Below, piece by piece: positions 16,935-25,118 of a stretch of 37,201 nucleotides of DNA. A program made the translations under genes and the position numbers. The DNA is from Rhodocyclaceae bacterium (lineage in GTDB: Bacteria; Pseudomonadota; Gammaproteobacteria; Burkholderiales; Rhodocyclaceae): positions 1 to 37,201 of the forward strand of contig JACAEF010000055.1 in the NCBI GenBank assembly GCA_013388985.1, read 5' to 3'. The notes under the pieces were generated by a model. That model searched no databases and was not told the origin of the DNA. It saw only the letters and a list, made by a program, of their open reading frames with translations. Every line of letters begins with the position of its first letter. Positions within the stretch are counted from its first letter, which is position 1.

Positions 16935-17114
16935 TCAATCGCCGCCAAGCTTCTTGAGGATCGATTTCGCCAGATACTCGTTGATTTCGCTGTGTCGCGG
17001 GACGGGCTGAGACTGCCGAGTTTTCGGATTGGTGTACCAGTCGTGACGACCGCCATTACGCACCAGCACACAACCCATTCGTTCGAGCAGGCGAATCAGA
17101 TCGCGCCGCTTCAT
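16935..17114 (-). CDS. hicA: HicA-family mRNA interferase toxin
   Basis: This is a 59-aa basic protein, MKRRDLIRLLERMGCVLVRN..., with GGRHDWYTNPKTRQS and PVPRHSEINEYLAKSILKKL. HicA toxins are small double-stranded-RNA-binding-fold ribonucleases of about 60 aa with a conserved catalytic His after GG/GS (here His24 in GGRHDWY), and they cleave mRNA without the ribosome. The ATG overlaps the TGA of hicB (ATGA). The gene is shorter than most gene-calling cut-offs and easily missed. The order antitoxin-then-toxin is the reverse of classic hicAB. Confidence 0.85.
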   Translation of the reverse strand: MKRRDLIRLLERMGCVLVRNGGRHDWYTNPKTRQSQPVPRHSEINEYLAKSILKKLGGD

Positions 17115-17302
17115 GCGACCTGCAGTTCTTCCACTTTATGGACGAAAGGTACCTGGCCGGATTCGAGATCGACGAGCAGATCCTTGAGGTTCTCGATGAG
17201 TTCTGCCTTGCTGCTGCCCTGGGTCTGATAGTCGGGATATTCATTGAGATAGCCAATGAAGAAATCGCCGTCCTGCCAATAGGTGAATTTGAGCGTGCGC
17301 AT
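17111..17302 (-). CDS. hicB: HicB-family antitoxin, minimal form
   Basis: This 63-aa protein starts at ATG 17302: MRTLKFTYWQDGDFFIGYLN..., with EYPDYQTQGSSKAELIENLK then DLLVDLESG. This is the partial RNase-H-like HicB fold that binds and blocks HicA. The usual C-terminal helix-turn-helix or ribbon-helix-helix DNA-binding domain is absent, so it may not repress its own promoter. Upstream in-frame sequence to 17431 reads MPAFCASNMAASRSS and is not HicB-like. It is coupled to hicA by a 4-base overlap and lies 53 bp after the Crp/Fnr gene stop. Confidence 0.83.
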   Translation of the reverse strand: MRTLKFTYWQDGDFFIGYLNEYPDYQTQGSSKAELIENLKDLLVDLESGQVPFVHKVEELQVA

Positions 17303-17354
17303 GGTCGGTGGTCCGTCGCTTTGAGGCGAGAAATCATAACCCTGAATCGGCTTT

Positions 17355-18053
17355 TCAACCGCCGAAGCGTCTGAGGCCGTCGAGGTCGAGGATCGTGATG
17401 CCGCCATATTCGATGCGCAGAAAGCCGGCATCCTCGAGCAGCTTGAGCGAGCGGTTGACGCGCTGGCGCGAGACGCCGGCCAGATGGCCGATCTCTTCTT
17501 GCGAGATGCTGAGCGTCGCGTTCTGGCCCGGGTAAAGCACCGGATTGAACATGATCGACAGGCTGCGCGCGACGCGCGTGTCGGTGTCGTGCAGGCGTTC
17601 GGATTCCAGGAGGCCGATGAACTGGCCGAGACGCTCGTTGATCTGCTCGATGATCGCGTGGTTGAAGGCGATGCTGTGGTCGAGCAGCCAGTGGAAGGTC
17701 TCGCGCTTCATGCAGGCGATGCGCGTGTCGCGCAGCGCGATCACGTCGTAACGGCGCGGCTCGGGCTTCAAGAGCGAGCCCTCGCCGAACCAGCCGCCGG
17801 TGGGGATGCCGGCATAGGAGGCGGTCTTGCCGGTCACCCAGTCGGAAGACATCTTCGCCAGTCCGTCGATGATGCCGATCCAGCAACTGGGTTGCTCGCC
17901 CTGGCGGCAAATGAAGCCGCCGGCGGGAATGCGCTTCTCGACCATGCCCTGCCGTGCGCGTACGAGTTCCTCGGGCGAGAGATTGCGCGCCCAGCGGGAC
18001 AGGGCGATCGCATCGTCGAGGGTGGGTGCGTTCGGGGCGCGATTGTCAGGCAC
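17355..18053 (-). CDS. Crp/Fnr-family transcription regulator
   Basis: This 232-aa protein appears to begin with GTG at 18053; the first Met otherwise is residue 37, too far in. A cyclic-nucleotide-binding beta-roll covers about residues 35-130 (GWFGEGSLLKPEPRRYDVIA), then a dimer helix. A winged helix-turn-helix follows (ISQEEIGHLAGVSRQRVNRS then LKLLEDAGFLRIEYGGI). It lacks the N-terminal Cys cluster of FNR, and the CRP Arg-Ser cAMP pair is not evident, so the ligand is unknown. It diverges from the acyl-CoA synthetase/liv cluster 87 bp away, making it the natural candidate regulator of that unit. Confidence 0.85.
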   Translation of the reverse strand: MPDNRAPNAPTLDDAIALSRWARNLSPEELVRARQGMVEKRIPAGGFICRQGEQPSCWIGIIDGLAKMSSDWVTGKTASYAGIPTGGWFGEGSLLKPEPRRYDVIALRDTRIACMKRETFHWLLDHSIAFNHAIIEQINERLGQFIGLLESERLHDTDTRVARSLSIMFNPVLYPGQNATLSISQEEIGHLAGVSRQRVNRSLKLLEDAGFLRIEYGGITILDLDGLRRFGG

Positions 18054-18061
18054 GCGACAAT
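18042..18061. promoter_or_regulatory. Candidate operator at the crp-like start
   Basis: ATTGTC-N8-GACAAT is a perfect 6-bp inverted repeat with an 8-base spacer, overlapping the GTG start of the Crp/Fnr gene and facing the divergent CoA-ligase gene. A second palindrome, ACAATTGT, overlaps its right arm (18057-18064). The size and two-fold symmetry suit a Crp-family dimer, but the sequence is not the CRP or FNR consensus. Autoregulation is inferred. Confidence 0.35.
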
Positions 18062-18140
18062 TGTAAGCCGTTCGCTGGCTACAATGAACCGCACATAGAC
18101 CGTAGGCTTAGCCGAAAACGGCGATTCGAGGAGATTGAGG

Positions 18141-20102
18141 ATGGTGGCAGTACCGGGCACCGACGCCCTGGACACTTTTCCCCGCCTGCTGCTCTCGCAC
18201 GCGCGCGTGCGTGGCGAGCGGGCGGCGATTCGCGAGAAGGATCTCGGCATCTGGCAGAGCTGGACCTGGGCCGAAGCGGCGCGCGAGGCGCGCGGCATGG
18301 CCTGCGGGCTGGCCGAGCTCGGCTTCAAGCGCGGCGACCGGCTCGCCATCATCGGCGACAACCGGCCGCGGCTTTACTGGGCGATGTGCGCCGCCCAGAT
18401 GCTCGGCGGCGTTCCGGTACCGCTCTACCAGGACGCCGTCGCGCAGGAGATGACCTTCGTGCTGCAGGACGCGAGCGTGCACATCGCGATCGTCGAGGAT
18501 CAGGAGCAGGTCGACAAGCTGCTGGAAATCAAGGCGCAGTGCCCCGAGCTGCAGCACATCGTCTATGACGATCCGCGCGGCATGCGCCATTACACGCAGC
18601 CGTTCCTGCACGGTCTCGACGAGGTCATCGCGGCGGGCAGGATTCACGATGCGAACCAGCCGGATTTTCTCGATCAGCAGATCGCGCTCGGCCGTCCGGA
18701 GGATGTCTCGATCATTCTCTATACCTCCGGCACGACCGGCAAGCCCAAGGGCGTGTGCCAGACGCATGCGTCCTTCATCGCCGCGGCGCAGGGCGGTTGC
18801 GGCTTCGACGGCCTGAACGAGAGCGACGAGGTGCTCTCCTACCTGCCGATGGCCTGGGTCGGCGACCACCTGTTTTCCTTCGCCCAGGCGCTGGTCGCCG
18901 GCTTCACGGTGAATTGCCCGGAGTCGGGCGACACGGTGATGACCGACATGCGCGAGATCGGCCCGACCTTCTATTTCGCGCCGCCACGCGTGTTCGAGAA
19001 CCTCTTGACGCAGGTGATGATCCGCATGGAGGATGCCGGACGCATCAAGCGCGCGATGTTCGATTACTTCATGGCGGTGGCCAAGCGCTGCGGCGCCGAC
19101 ATTCTCGACGGCAAGCCGGTGGCCGCGAAGGATCGTCTGCTCTACGCGCTCGGCGAGTTGCTCGTCTATGGACCGCTGCGCAACGTGCTCGGCATGAGCC
19201 GCATCCGTGTGGCCTACACGGCGGGTGCGGCGATCGGCCCGGATCTGTTCCGCTTCTACCGCTCGATCGGCATCAACCTGAAACAGCTCTACGGCCAGAC
19301 CGAGACCTGCGCCTACGTCTGCCTGCAGCCGGATCGCCAGATCAAGCTCGATTCGGTGGGGCCGCCGGCGCCGGGCGTCGAGATCAAGATCGCCGCAAAC
19401 GGCGAGATCCTCGTCAAGGGCCCGATGCTGCTCAAGGAATACTACAACCGTCCCGATGCGACGGCCGAGTCGATCAACGCCGAAGGCTATTTCATGACCG
19501 GGGACGCGGGCTTCCTCGACCAGGACGGGCATCTGAAGATCATCGACCGCGCCAAGGATGTCGGCAAGCTCAACAATGGCGCGGTGTTCGCGCCGAACTA
19601 CATCGAGAACAAGCTCAAGTTCTTCTCCTACATCAAGGAGGCCGTCGCTTTCGGCAATGGCCGCGACATGGTGTGCGCGTTCATCAACATCGACATGGGC
19701 GCGGTCGGCAACTGGGCCGAGCGGCGCGGCATCCCCTACGCCGGCTACACCGACCTGGCCGGCAAGCCCGAGGTCTATGCGCTGGTCCAGGAGTGCGTCG
19801 AGCAGGTGAATGCGGAGCTGGCGCGTGATGCGATGGTCGCCGACACGCAGATCCACCGTTTCCTGATCCTGCACAAGGAGCTCGATCCCGATGACGACGA
19901 GCTGACCCGCACCCGCAAGGTGCGGCGCGGCTTCATCGCCCAGAAATATGCGATCCTGATCGATGCGCTCTACGGCGGCAAGCAGAACCAGTACATCGAG
20001 ACCGAGGTCAAGTTCGAGGATGGCCGCAAGGGCAAGGTCGCGGCCGATCTCGTGATCCGCGATGTCAAGACTTTCCCGGTCGTGAAAGGCAGGGCGGCGT
20101 AA
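18141..20102 (+). CDS. AMP-forming long-chain acyl-CoA synthetase-like ligase
   Basis: This 653-aa adenylate-forming enzyme starts at ATG 18141, preceded by GAGGAG; a TTG six bases earlier is less likely. The P-loop-like motif is ILYTSGTTGKPKGVCQTHAS. Later come YGQTETCAYVCLQP, GYFMTGDAGFLDQDGHLKII then DRAKDVGKLNNG. Length and motifs fit bacterial long-chain/aryl acyl-CoA synthetases with an inserted helical region (residues ~260-340). It would activate a carboxylic acid with ATP and CoA. It is first in a run with livG, whose ATG overlaps its TAA (TAATG), so its substrate is probably the acid imported by the liv system. Specificity cannot be read from sequence. Confidence 0.88.
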   Translation: MVAVPGTDALDTFPRLLLSHARVRGERAAIREKDLGIWQSWTWAEAAREARGMACGLAELGFKRGDRLAIIGDNRPRLYWAMCAAQMLGGVPVPLYQDAVAQEMTFVLQDASVHIAIVEDQEQVDKLLEIKAQCPELQHIVYDDPRGMRHYTQPFLHGLDEVIAAGRIHDANQPDFLDQQIALGRPEDVSIILYTSGTTGKPKGVCQTHASFIAAAQGGCGFDGLNESDEVLSYLPMAWVGDHLFSFAQALVAGFTVNCPESGDTVMTDMREIGPTFYFAPPRVFENLLTQVMIRMEDAGRIKRAMFDYFMAVAKRCGADILDGKPVAAKDRLLYALGELLVYGPLRNVLGMSRIRVAYTAGAAIGPDLFRFYRSIGINLKQLYGQTETCAYVCLQPDRQIKLDSVGPPAPGVEIKIAANGEILVKGPMLLKEYYNRPDATAESINAEGYFMTGDAGFLDQDGHLKIIDRAKDVGKLNNGAVFAPNYIENKLKFFSYIKEAVAFGNGRDMVCAFINIDMGAVGNWAERRGIPYAGYTDLAGKPEVYALVQECVEQVNAELARDAMVADTQIHRFLILHKELDPDDDELTRTRKVRRGFIAQKYAILIDALYGGKQNQYIETEVKFEDGRKGKVAADLVIRDVKTFPVVKGRAA

Positions 20103-20884
20103 TGGCAAGACAGATCGGCGACGTCATCCTGGATCTCAGGAACATTTCGCTCTCGTTCGGCGGCGTCAAGGCGCTGACCGACATCTCCTTCGACGTGCGC
20201 GAGCACGAAATCCGCGCCATCATCGGCCCGAACGGCGCCGGCAAGAGCTCGATGCTCAACGTCATCAATGGCGTCTACCGTCCGCAGCAGGGCGAGATCA
20301 TCTTCCGTGGCCAGCATCGCCGTGACATGGATACCCATGAGGCGGCCGCCGCCGGTTTTGCGCGCACCTTCCAGAACATCGCGCTGTTCAAGGGCATGAC
20401 GGTGCTCGACAACCTGATGACCGGCCGCAACCTGAAGATGAGGTGCAATTTCCTGCAGCACGCGCTGTGGTGGGGACCAGCCAAGCGCGAGGAACTGGAG
20501 CATCGGCGCAAGGTCGAGGAGATCATCGATTTCCTCGAGATCGAGCATATCCGCAAGACGCCGGTCGGGCGCTTGCCCTATGGCCTGCAGAAACGTGTCG
20601 AATTGGGCCGGGCGCTGGCCGCCGAGCCGCAGATCCTGCTGCTCGACGAGCCGATGGCCGGCATGAACGTCGAGGAAAAGCAGGACATGTGTCGCTTCAT
20701 CCTCGACGTGAATGACCAGCTCGGCACCACCATCGTGCTGATCGAGCACGACATGGGCGTGGTGATGGACATCTCCGACCGCGTCGTCGTGCTCGACTAC
20801 GGCAGGAAGATCGGCGACGGCGTGCCGGACGAAGTGAAGAACAATCCCGAGGTGATCGCGGCCTACCTCGGCACGCAGCATTGA
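20102..20884 (+). CDS. livG: Branched-chain-type ABC transporter ATPase LivG
   Basis: This 260-aa ATPase has Walker A GPNGAGKSSMLN, the LivG-typical RTFQNIALFKGMTVLDNLM after it, a signature LPYGLQKRVELGRAL in place of LSGGQ, and Walker B ILLLDEPMAGMN, ending EVIAAYLGTQH. It pairs with LivF to power the HAAT-family importer. A 25-aa insertion-like stretch (NFLQHALWWGPAKREELEHR) is usual in LivG. It overlaps the upstream ligase gene by one base. Confidence 0.92.
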   Translation: MARQIGDVILDLRNISLSFGGVKALTDISFDVREHEIRAIIGPNGAGKSSMLNVINGVYRPQQGEIIFRGQHRRDMDTHEAAAAGFARTFQNIALFKGMTVLDNLMTGRNLKMRCNFLQHALWWGPAKREELEHRRKVEEIIDFLEIEHIRKTPVGRLPYGLQKRVELGRALAAEPQILLLDEPMAGMNVEEKQDMCRFILDVNDQLGTTIVLIEHDMGVVMDISDRVVVLDYGRKIGDGVPDEVKNNPEVIAAYLGTQH

Positions 20885-20903
20885 AGGCAGGGGGACAAGG
20901 CGT

Positions 20904-21818
20904 ATGCAGTTCTTTCTCGAAGTCATGATCGGCGGCCTGCTCTCCGGCGTGATGTATTCGCTGGTGGCGCTGGGTTTCGTGCTGATCTTCAAGGCCTCGG
21001 GCGTGCTCAACTTCGCCCAGGGGGCGATGGTGTTCTTCGCGGCGCTCTCCCTGGTCGGCTGCATGGAGAAGGGCGCGCCTTTCTGGCTCGCCTTGCCGCT
21101 GGCTTTCGGCATCATGACGCTGCTCGGCATCGCCACCGAGAAGTTCGTGTTGAGGAAGATGGTGAACCAGCCGCCGATCGCGCTGTTCATGGCGACGATC
21201 GGCCTGTCGTTCTTCATCGAAGGTCTGGCGCCGATGCTGTGGGGCAACGAGGTGCGCCGTCTCGACATCGGCCTCGTCGACGAGCCGATCCCGTGGATCC
21301 TCGACAACTGGAACATGGTGATCAGCAAGTTCGATCTCTTCGCCTCCGGCCTGGCGCTCGGCCTGGTCGCCCTGCTGGCACTGTTCTTCCAATACACGCG
21401 CGTCGGCCGGGCGCTCAGGGCCGTGGCGGACGACCATCAGGCCGCCTTGTCGATCGGCATCCCGTTGCAGCACATCTGGGCGCTGGTCTGGGCAGTGGCC
21501 GGCTTCGTCGCGCTGGTCGCGGGCATGCTCTGGGGGGCGAGGAACGGCGTGCAGTTCGCGCTCACCTTCACGGCCTTGAAGGCGCTGCCGGTCTTGATCC
21601 TCGGCGGCTTCACCTCGGTGCCCGGCGCGATCGTCGGCGGCCTGATCATCGGCGCTTCCGAGAAACTGGCCGAAATCTACATTCCACCGCTGCTGGCGGG
21701 TGTCTTCGGCGGCAATTTCGGCGGCATCGAGGGCTGGTTCCCTTATGTGATGGCCTTGTTGTTCTTGTTGATTCGACCCGAAGGCTTGTTCGGGGAAAAG
21801 CACATCGACCGGGTGTAA
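20904..21818 (+). CDS. livH: Branched-chain-type ABC transporter permease LivH
   Basis: This 304-aa, strongly hydrophobic permease starts MQFFLEVMIGGLLSGVMYSL then VALGFVLIFKASGVLNFAQG, the hallmark LivH segment. The cytoplasmic coupling loop is TRVGRALRAVADDHQAALSI, and it ends LIRPEGLFGEKHIDRV. It forms the membrane channel with LivM, whose gene starts 3 bp after its stop. Confidence 0.93.
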   Translation: MQFFLEVMIGGLLSGVMYSLVALGFVLIFKASGVLNFAQGAMVFFAALSLVGCMEKGAPFWLALPLAFGIMTLLGIATEKFVLRKMVNQPPIALFMATIGLSFFIEGLAPMLWGNEVRRLDIGLVDEPIPWILDNWNMVISKFDLFASGLALGLVALLALFFQYTRVGRALRAVADDHQAALSIGIPLQHIWALVWAVAGFVALVAGMLWGARNGVQFALTFTALKALPVLILGGFTSVPGAIVGGLIIGASEKLAEIYIPPLLAGVFGGNFGGIEGWFPYVMALLFLLIRPEGLFGEKHIDRV

Positions 21819-21821
21819 GAC

Positions 21822-22898
21822 ATGTTCTATCGCGAAACCGGACAATTCAAGACCAGCTACGCCGCGGATCAGCAGATCTTCCCGATCCGCCAGGATCGCA
21901 TCGGCATCGGCATCCTGCTGTTCGTCGCCTTCGTCGTCATTCCTCTGACCGCGGGCAACTATTGGTTCAACGCGATCTTGATCCCCTTCCTGATCTTCGC
22001 GCTCGCCGCGCTGGGCTTGAACATCCTCACCGGCTACGCGGGCCAGCTCTCGCTCGGCTCGGCCGCCTTCATGGCGGTCGGCGCCTATGCGGCCTACAAC
22101 TTCCAGGTGCGCATCGAGGGCATGCCGGTGTTGCTCTCCTTCGTCCTCGCCGGGCTCACGGCGGCGGGGGTGGGCATCCTGTTCGGTTTGCCCTCCCTGC
22201 GCATCAAGGGCTTCTATCTCGCCGTAGCGACGCTGGCCGCCCAGTTCTTCATCGTCTGGTGCCTGACCAAGTTCCCCTATCTGTCGAACAACTCGTCGTC
22301 GGGCGTGATCTCGGTGCCGGGCGTCGAGATCCTCGGCTTCAGGTTCGACAGCCCGCAAAGCCGCTATCTCCTGGTACTGACGATCGTCGCGCTGCTCGCC
22401 CTGGCGGCGAAGAACATGGTGCGCTCGACCACCGGCCGCGCCTGGATGGCGGTGCGCGACATGGACGTCGCCGCCGAGGTGATCGGCATCCGCCTGATGC
22501 GCACCAAGCTCCTGGCCTTCGCCGTGAGTTCGTTTTATTGCGGCGTCGCTGGCGCGCTGTATGCGTTCTGCTATCTGGGCTCGGTCGAGCCCGACGGCTT
22601 CTCGCTCGATCTGTCGTTCAAGATTCTCTTCATGATCATCGTCGGCGGCGTCGGCAGCATCCTCGGCAGCTTCCTCGGCGCCGCCTTCATCTTGCTCGTG
22701 CCGATCTTCCTCGACATCGCCTTGCCCTGGTTTTCCGAGCTGTTACATTTGCCCTTCGACGGGGCGACGGTCTCGCACATCCAGCTGATGGTGTTCGGCG
22801 CGCTGATCATGTTCTTCCTGATCGTCGAGCCGCACGGCCTGGCCCGCCTGTGGCAGATCGGCAAGGAGAAGCTGCGTCTGTGGCCGTTCCCGCACTGA
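21822..22898 (+). CDS. livM: Branched-chain-type ABC transporter permease LivM
   Basis: This 358-aa permease has an N-terminal soluble lead (FYRETGQFKTSYAADQQIFP) and then about eight hydrophobic segments. LNILTGYAGQLSLGSAAFMA is the conserved LivM segment, and GRAWMAVRDMDVAAEVIGIR is the coupling loop. The late IVGGVGSILGSFLGAAFILL is also typical. It partners LivH. Confidence 0.93.
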   Translation: MFYRETGQFKTSYAADQQIFPIRQDRIGIGILLFVAFVVIPLTAGNYWFNAILIPFLIFALAALGLNILTGYAGQLSLGSAAFMAVGAYAAYNFQVRIEGMPVLLSFVLAGLTAAGVGILFGLPSLRIKGFYLAVATLAAQFFIVWCLTKFPYLSNNSSSGVISVPGVEILGFRFDSPQSRYLLVLTIVALLALAAKNMVRSTTGRAWMAVRDMDVAAEVIGIRLMRTKLLAFAVSSFYCGVAGALYAFCYLGSVEPDGFSLDLSFKILFMIIVGGVGSILGSFLGAAFILLVPIFLDIALPWFSELLHLPFDGATVSHIQLMVFGALIMFFLIVEPHGLARLWQIGKEKLRLWPFPH

Positions 22899-22933
22899 TT
22901 CATTACAACCACACCACGAAGAGGAGACTCAAC

Positions 22934-24259
22934 ATGATCAAACGTTTCAAGCAGCTCACCCTGGCGACCTCCCTCGCGGTCGCCTGCTTCGCGGCGGCGC
23001 TGCCGGCTGCCCAGGCCGCCGAGGAACAGTTCTTCATGATCCCGTCCTACCGCGTCGGTCCCTACGGCGCCAATGGCCAGTCCTTTTATGGCGGCTTCAT
23101 CGATTATCTGACCTACGTGAACATGAAAGGCGGCATCGACGGCGTGCAGATCGCCTGGGAAGAATGCGAGACCGAATACAACAACGCCAAGGGCGTGGAG
23201 TGCTACGAGCGGCTGAAGTCGAAGGCGCAGAAGGCGCCGGGGCCGATCCACACGATGTCGACCGGCATTTCCTATGCACTCGCCGACAAGGCGACCGCCG
23301 ACCATCTGCCGCTGGCGATGATGGGCTACGGCCTGACGATGGCGGTGGATGGCTCGGTGTTCCCCTGGCTGTTTCCGCTGGTGACCACCTACCAGATGCA
23401 GGCCTCGGCGATCGTCAAGTTCCTCAAGGACAAGAGCGGCGGCAGCCTGGAAGGCAAGAAGATCGTCTATCTGTATCACGACTCGGCCTATGGCAAGGAG
23501 CCGATCCTCGCGCTGCAGGCCGAGTCGCGTCTCAACAAATTCACGCTGATCGAGATTCCCGTCGCCCACCCGGGTAACGAACAAGGCGCGCAGTGGCAGC
23601 GCATCCGCCAGGAAAAACCCGACTACGTGATTCTCTGGGGCTGGGGCGTGATGAACATGACCGCGCTCAACACTGCGCAGAAGATGGGCTTCCCGCGCGA
23701 GAAGATGGTCGGCGGTTGGTGGTCCGGCTCCGAGGAGGACGTGATTCCGGCGGGTGATGCGGCGAAGGGCTATACCTCGGCGACCTGGAACGTCGCCGGC
23801 AAGGACGTGCCCTTGATCGCCGACATCGAGAAGACCGTCTATGGCGCCGGCAAGGGCAACCTGAAGGACACCTCGAAACTCGGCACCATCCTCTACAACC
23901 GCGGCGTCTCCGCCGCCGTGCTCTCCGTCGAGGCAATCCGCACCGCCCAGGCCAAATTCGGCAAGGGCAAGGCGATGGGGCCCGAGCAGGTGCGCTGGGG
24001 TCTGGAACACCTCAACCTCACCGAGGCGCGGCTGAAGGAGCTGGGCGCCACGGGCCTCTTGCCCGAGGTCAAGACCTCGTGCAGCAACCATGAGGGTTCC
24101 GGCAAGGTGAAGATGCAGCAGTGGGACGGCAAGAAGTGGGTGCCGCTCACCGACTGGATCGAGGGCAACAAGGCGCTGATCCATCCGCTGTTCCAGGCCG
24201 ACGCGCAGAAGTATGCCAAGGAGAAAGGCATCACCCCGCGCGATTGCAGCAAGGAATAA
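22934..24259 (+). CDS. livK: Periplasmic substrate-binding protein of the liv-type importer
   Basis: This 441-aa protein starts at ATG 22934 with GAGGAG nine bases before it. The signal peptide MIKRFKQLTLATSLAVACFA continues to a cleavage site near AAQA-AEEQ. The mature part has the type I periplasmic-binding fold (IVYLYHDSAYGKEPILALQA; NTAQKMGFPREKMVGGWWSG). It is longer than leucine-binding LivK (~345-370 aa) and resembles binding proteins that sit beside CoA ligases in aromatic-degrading Betaproteobacteria. The ligand is therefore more likely an organic or aromatic acid than leucine. A stem-loop follows the gene. Confidence 0.88.
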   Translation: MIKRFKQLTLATSLAVACFAAALPAAQAAEEQFFMIPSYRVGPYGANGQSFYGGFIDYLTYVNMKGGIDGVQIAWEECETEYNNAKGVECYERLKSKAQKAPGPIHTMSTGISYALADKATADHLPLAMMGYGLTMAVDGSVFPWLFPLVTTYQMQASAIVKFLKDKSGGSLEGKKIVYLYHDSAYGKEPILALQAESRLNKFTLIEIPVAHPGNEQGAQWQRIRQEKPDYVILWGWGVMNMTALNTAQKMGFPREKMVGGWWSGSEEDVIPAGDAAKGYTSATWNVAGKDVPLIADIEKTVYGAGKGNLKDTSKLGTILYNRGVSAAVLSVEAIRTAQAKFGKGKAMGPEQVRWGLEHLNLTEARLKELGATGLLPEVKTSCSNHEGSGKVKMQQWDGKKWVPLTDWIEGNKALIHPLFQADAQKYAKEKGITPRDCSKE

Positions 24260-24270
24260 GCCGCGAGAAC

Positions 24271-24298
24271 CGGCGCTGGTGCCGTGCCGCCAGCGCCG
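24271..24298 (+). promoter_or_regulatory. Stem-loop between livK and livF, built on the dispersed repeat
   Basis: CGGCGCTGG (24271-24279), a 10-base loop, and CCAGCGCCG (24290-24298) form a perfect 9-bp GC stem. Half of the stem is repeat copy 7. A short T stretch (ACTTTGG) follows but no long T-run, so it looks more like an mRNA-stabilising or partial-termination stem that raises livK over livF than a full terminator. Confidence 0.55.
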
Positions 24299-24303
24299 AC
24301 TTT
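24279..24303 (-). repeat. Dispersed 25-bp repeat, copy 7 (reverse orientation)
   Basis: On the minus strand it reads AAAG + TCGGCGCTGGCGGCACGGCA + C, one mismatch from consensus and identical to copy 10. It lies between livK and livF; a partial inverted copy of its first half lies just to its left and creates the stem-loop. Confidence 0.85.
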
Positions 24304-24314
24304 GGAATCGTCAC

Positions 24315-25118
24315 ATGAGCGCCTATCTCTCCGTCAATAACATCGAGGTCATCTACGACCACGTCATCCTCGTGCTCAAGGGGGTGTCGCTCGAAGTGCC
24401 GCAAGGCAGGATCGTCGCGCTCTTGGGCGCCAACGGCGCCGGCAAGACGACGACGTTGAAGGCCATCTCGAATCTGCTCGCCGCCGAGCGCGGCGAGGTG
24501 ACCAAAGGCGACATCCAGTTCAAGGGCCGGCGGGTCGATCAGCTCACGCCCAACGAGCTGGTCAGGGGCGGCGTCATCCAGGTGATGGAGGGTCGTCACT
24601 GCTTCGCCCATCTGACGGTCGAGGAGAACCTGCTGACCGGCGCCTACACGCGCAAGGCGTCGCGTGGCGAGCTCAAGGCCAATCTCGAAAAGGTCTATGA
24701 GTTCTTCCCGCGCCTCAAGCAGCGACGCCACTCGCAGGCCGGCTATACCTCCGGCGGCGAGCAGCAGATGACGGCGATCGGCCGGGCGCTGATGGCCAAT
24801 CCCGAGATGATCCTGCTCGACGAGCCGTCGATGGGCCTGGCGCCGCAGATCGTCGAGGAGATCTTCGAGATCGTGCGCGATCTCAATCAGCGCGAGAAGG
24901 TGAGCTTCCTGCTTGCCGAACAGAACACGATGGTCGCGCTGCGCTACGCCGACTTCGGCTACATCCTCGAGAACGGCCGCGTCGTGATGGAAGGCGAAGC
25001 CGCCGAACTGCGCGACAACGAGGACGTCAAGGAGTTCTATCTCGGCCTGTCATCCAGCGGCCGCAAGAGCTTCCGTGAAGTGAAGCATTACCGCCGTCGA
25101 AAGCGCTGGCTCGCATGA
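24315..25118 (+). CDS. livF: Branched-chain-type ABC transporter ATPase LivF
   Basis: The product is 267 aa, from ATG 24315. Walker A is GANGAGKTTTLKAISNLL. VMEGRHCFAHLTVEENLLTG is the LivF-specific segment, YTSGGEQQMTAIGRALMANP the signature region, and ILLLDEPSMGLAPQIVEEIF Walker B. The basic tail SSSGRKSFREVKHYRRRKRW is longer than in E. coli LivF (237 aa) and typical for copies linked to CoA ligases. It overlaps the next gene (ATGA). The repeat and stem-loop occupy its leader. Confidence 0.92.
   Translation: MSAYLSVNNIEVIYDHVILVLKGVSLEVPQGRIVALLGANGAGKTTTLKAISNLLAAERGEVTKGDIQFKGRRVDQLTPNELVRGGVIQVMEGRHCFAHLTVEENLLTGAYTRKASRGELKANLEKVYEFFPRLKQRRHSQAGYTSGGEQQMTAIGRALMANPEMILLDEPSMGLAPQIVEEIFEIVRDLNQREKVSFLLAEQNTMVALRYADFGYILENGRVVMEGEAAELRDNEDVKEFYLGLSSSGRKSFREVKHYRRRKRWLA

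Noticed and set aside
17355-18053. Regulator called as FNR
   Set aside because: The N-terminal four-Cys iron-sulfur cluster motif is missing, so only Crp/Fnr family membership is supported.
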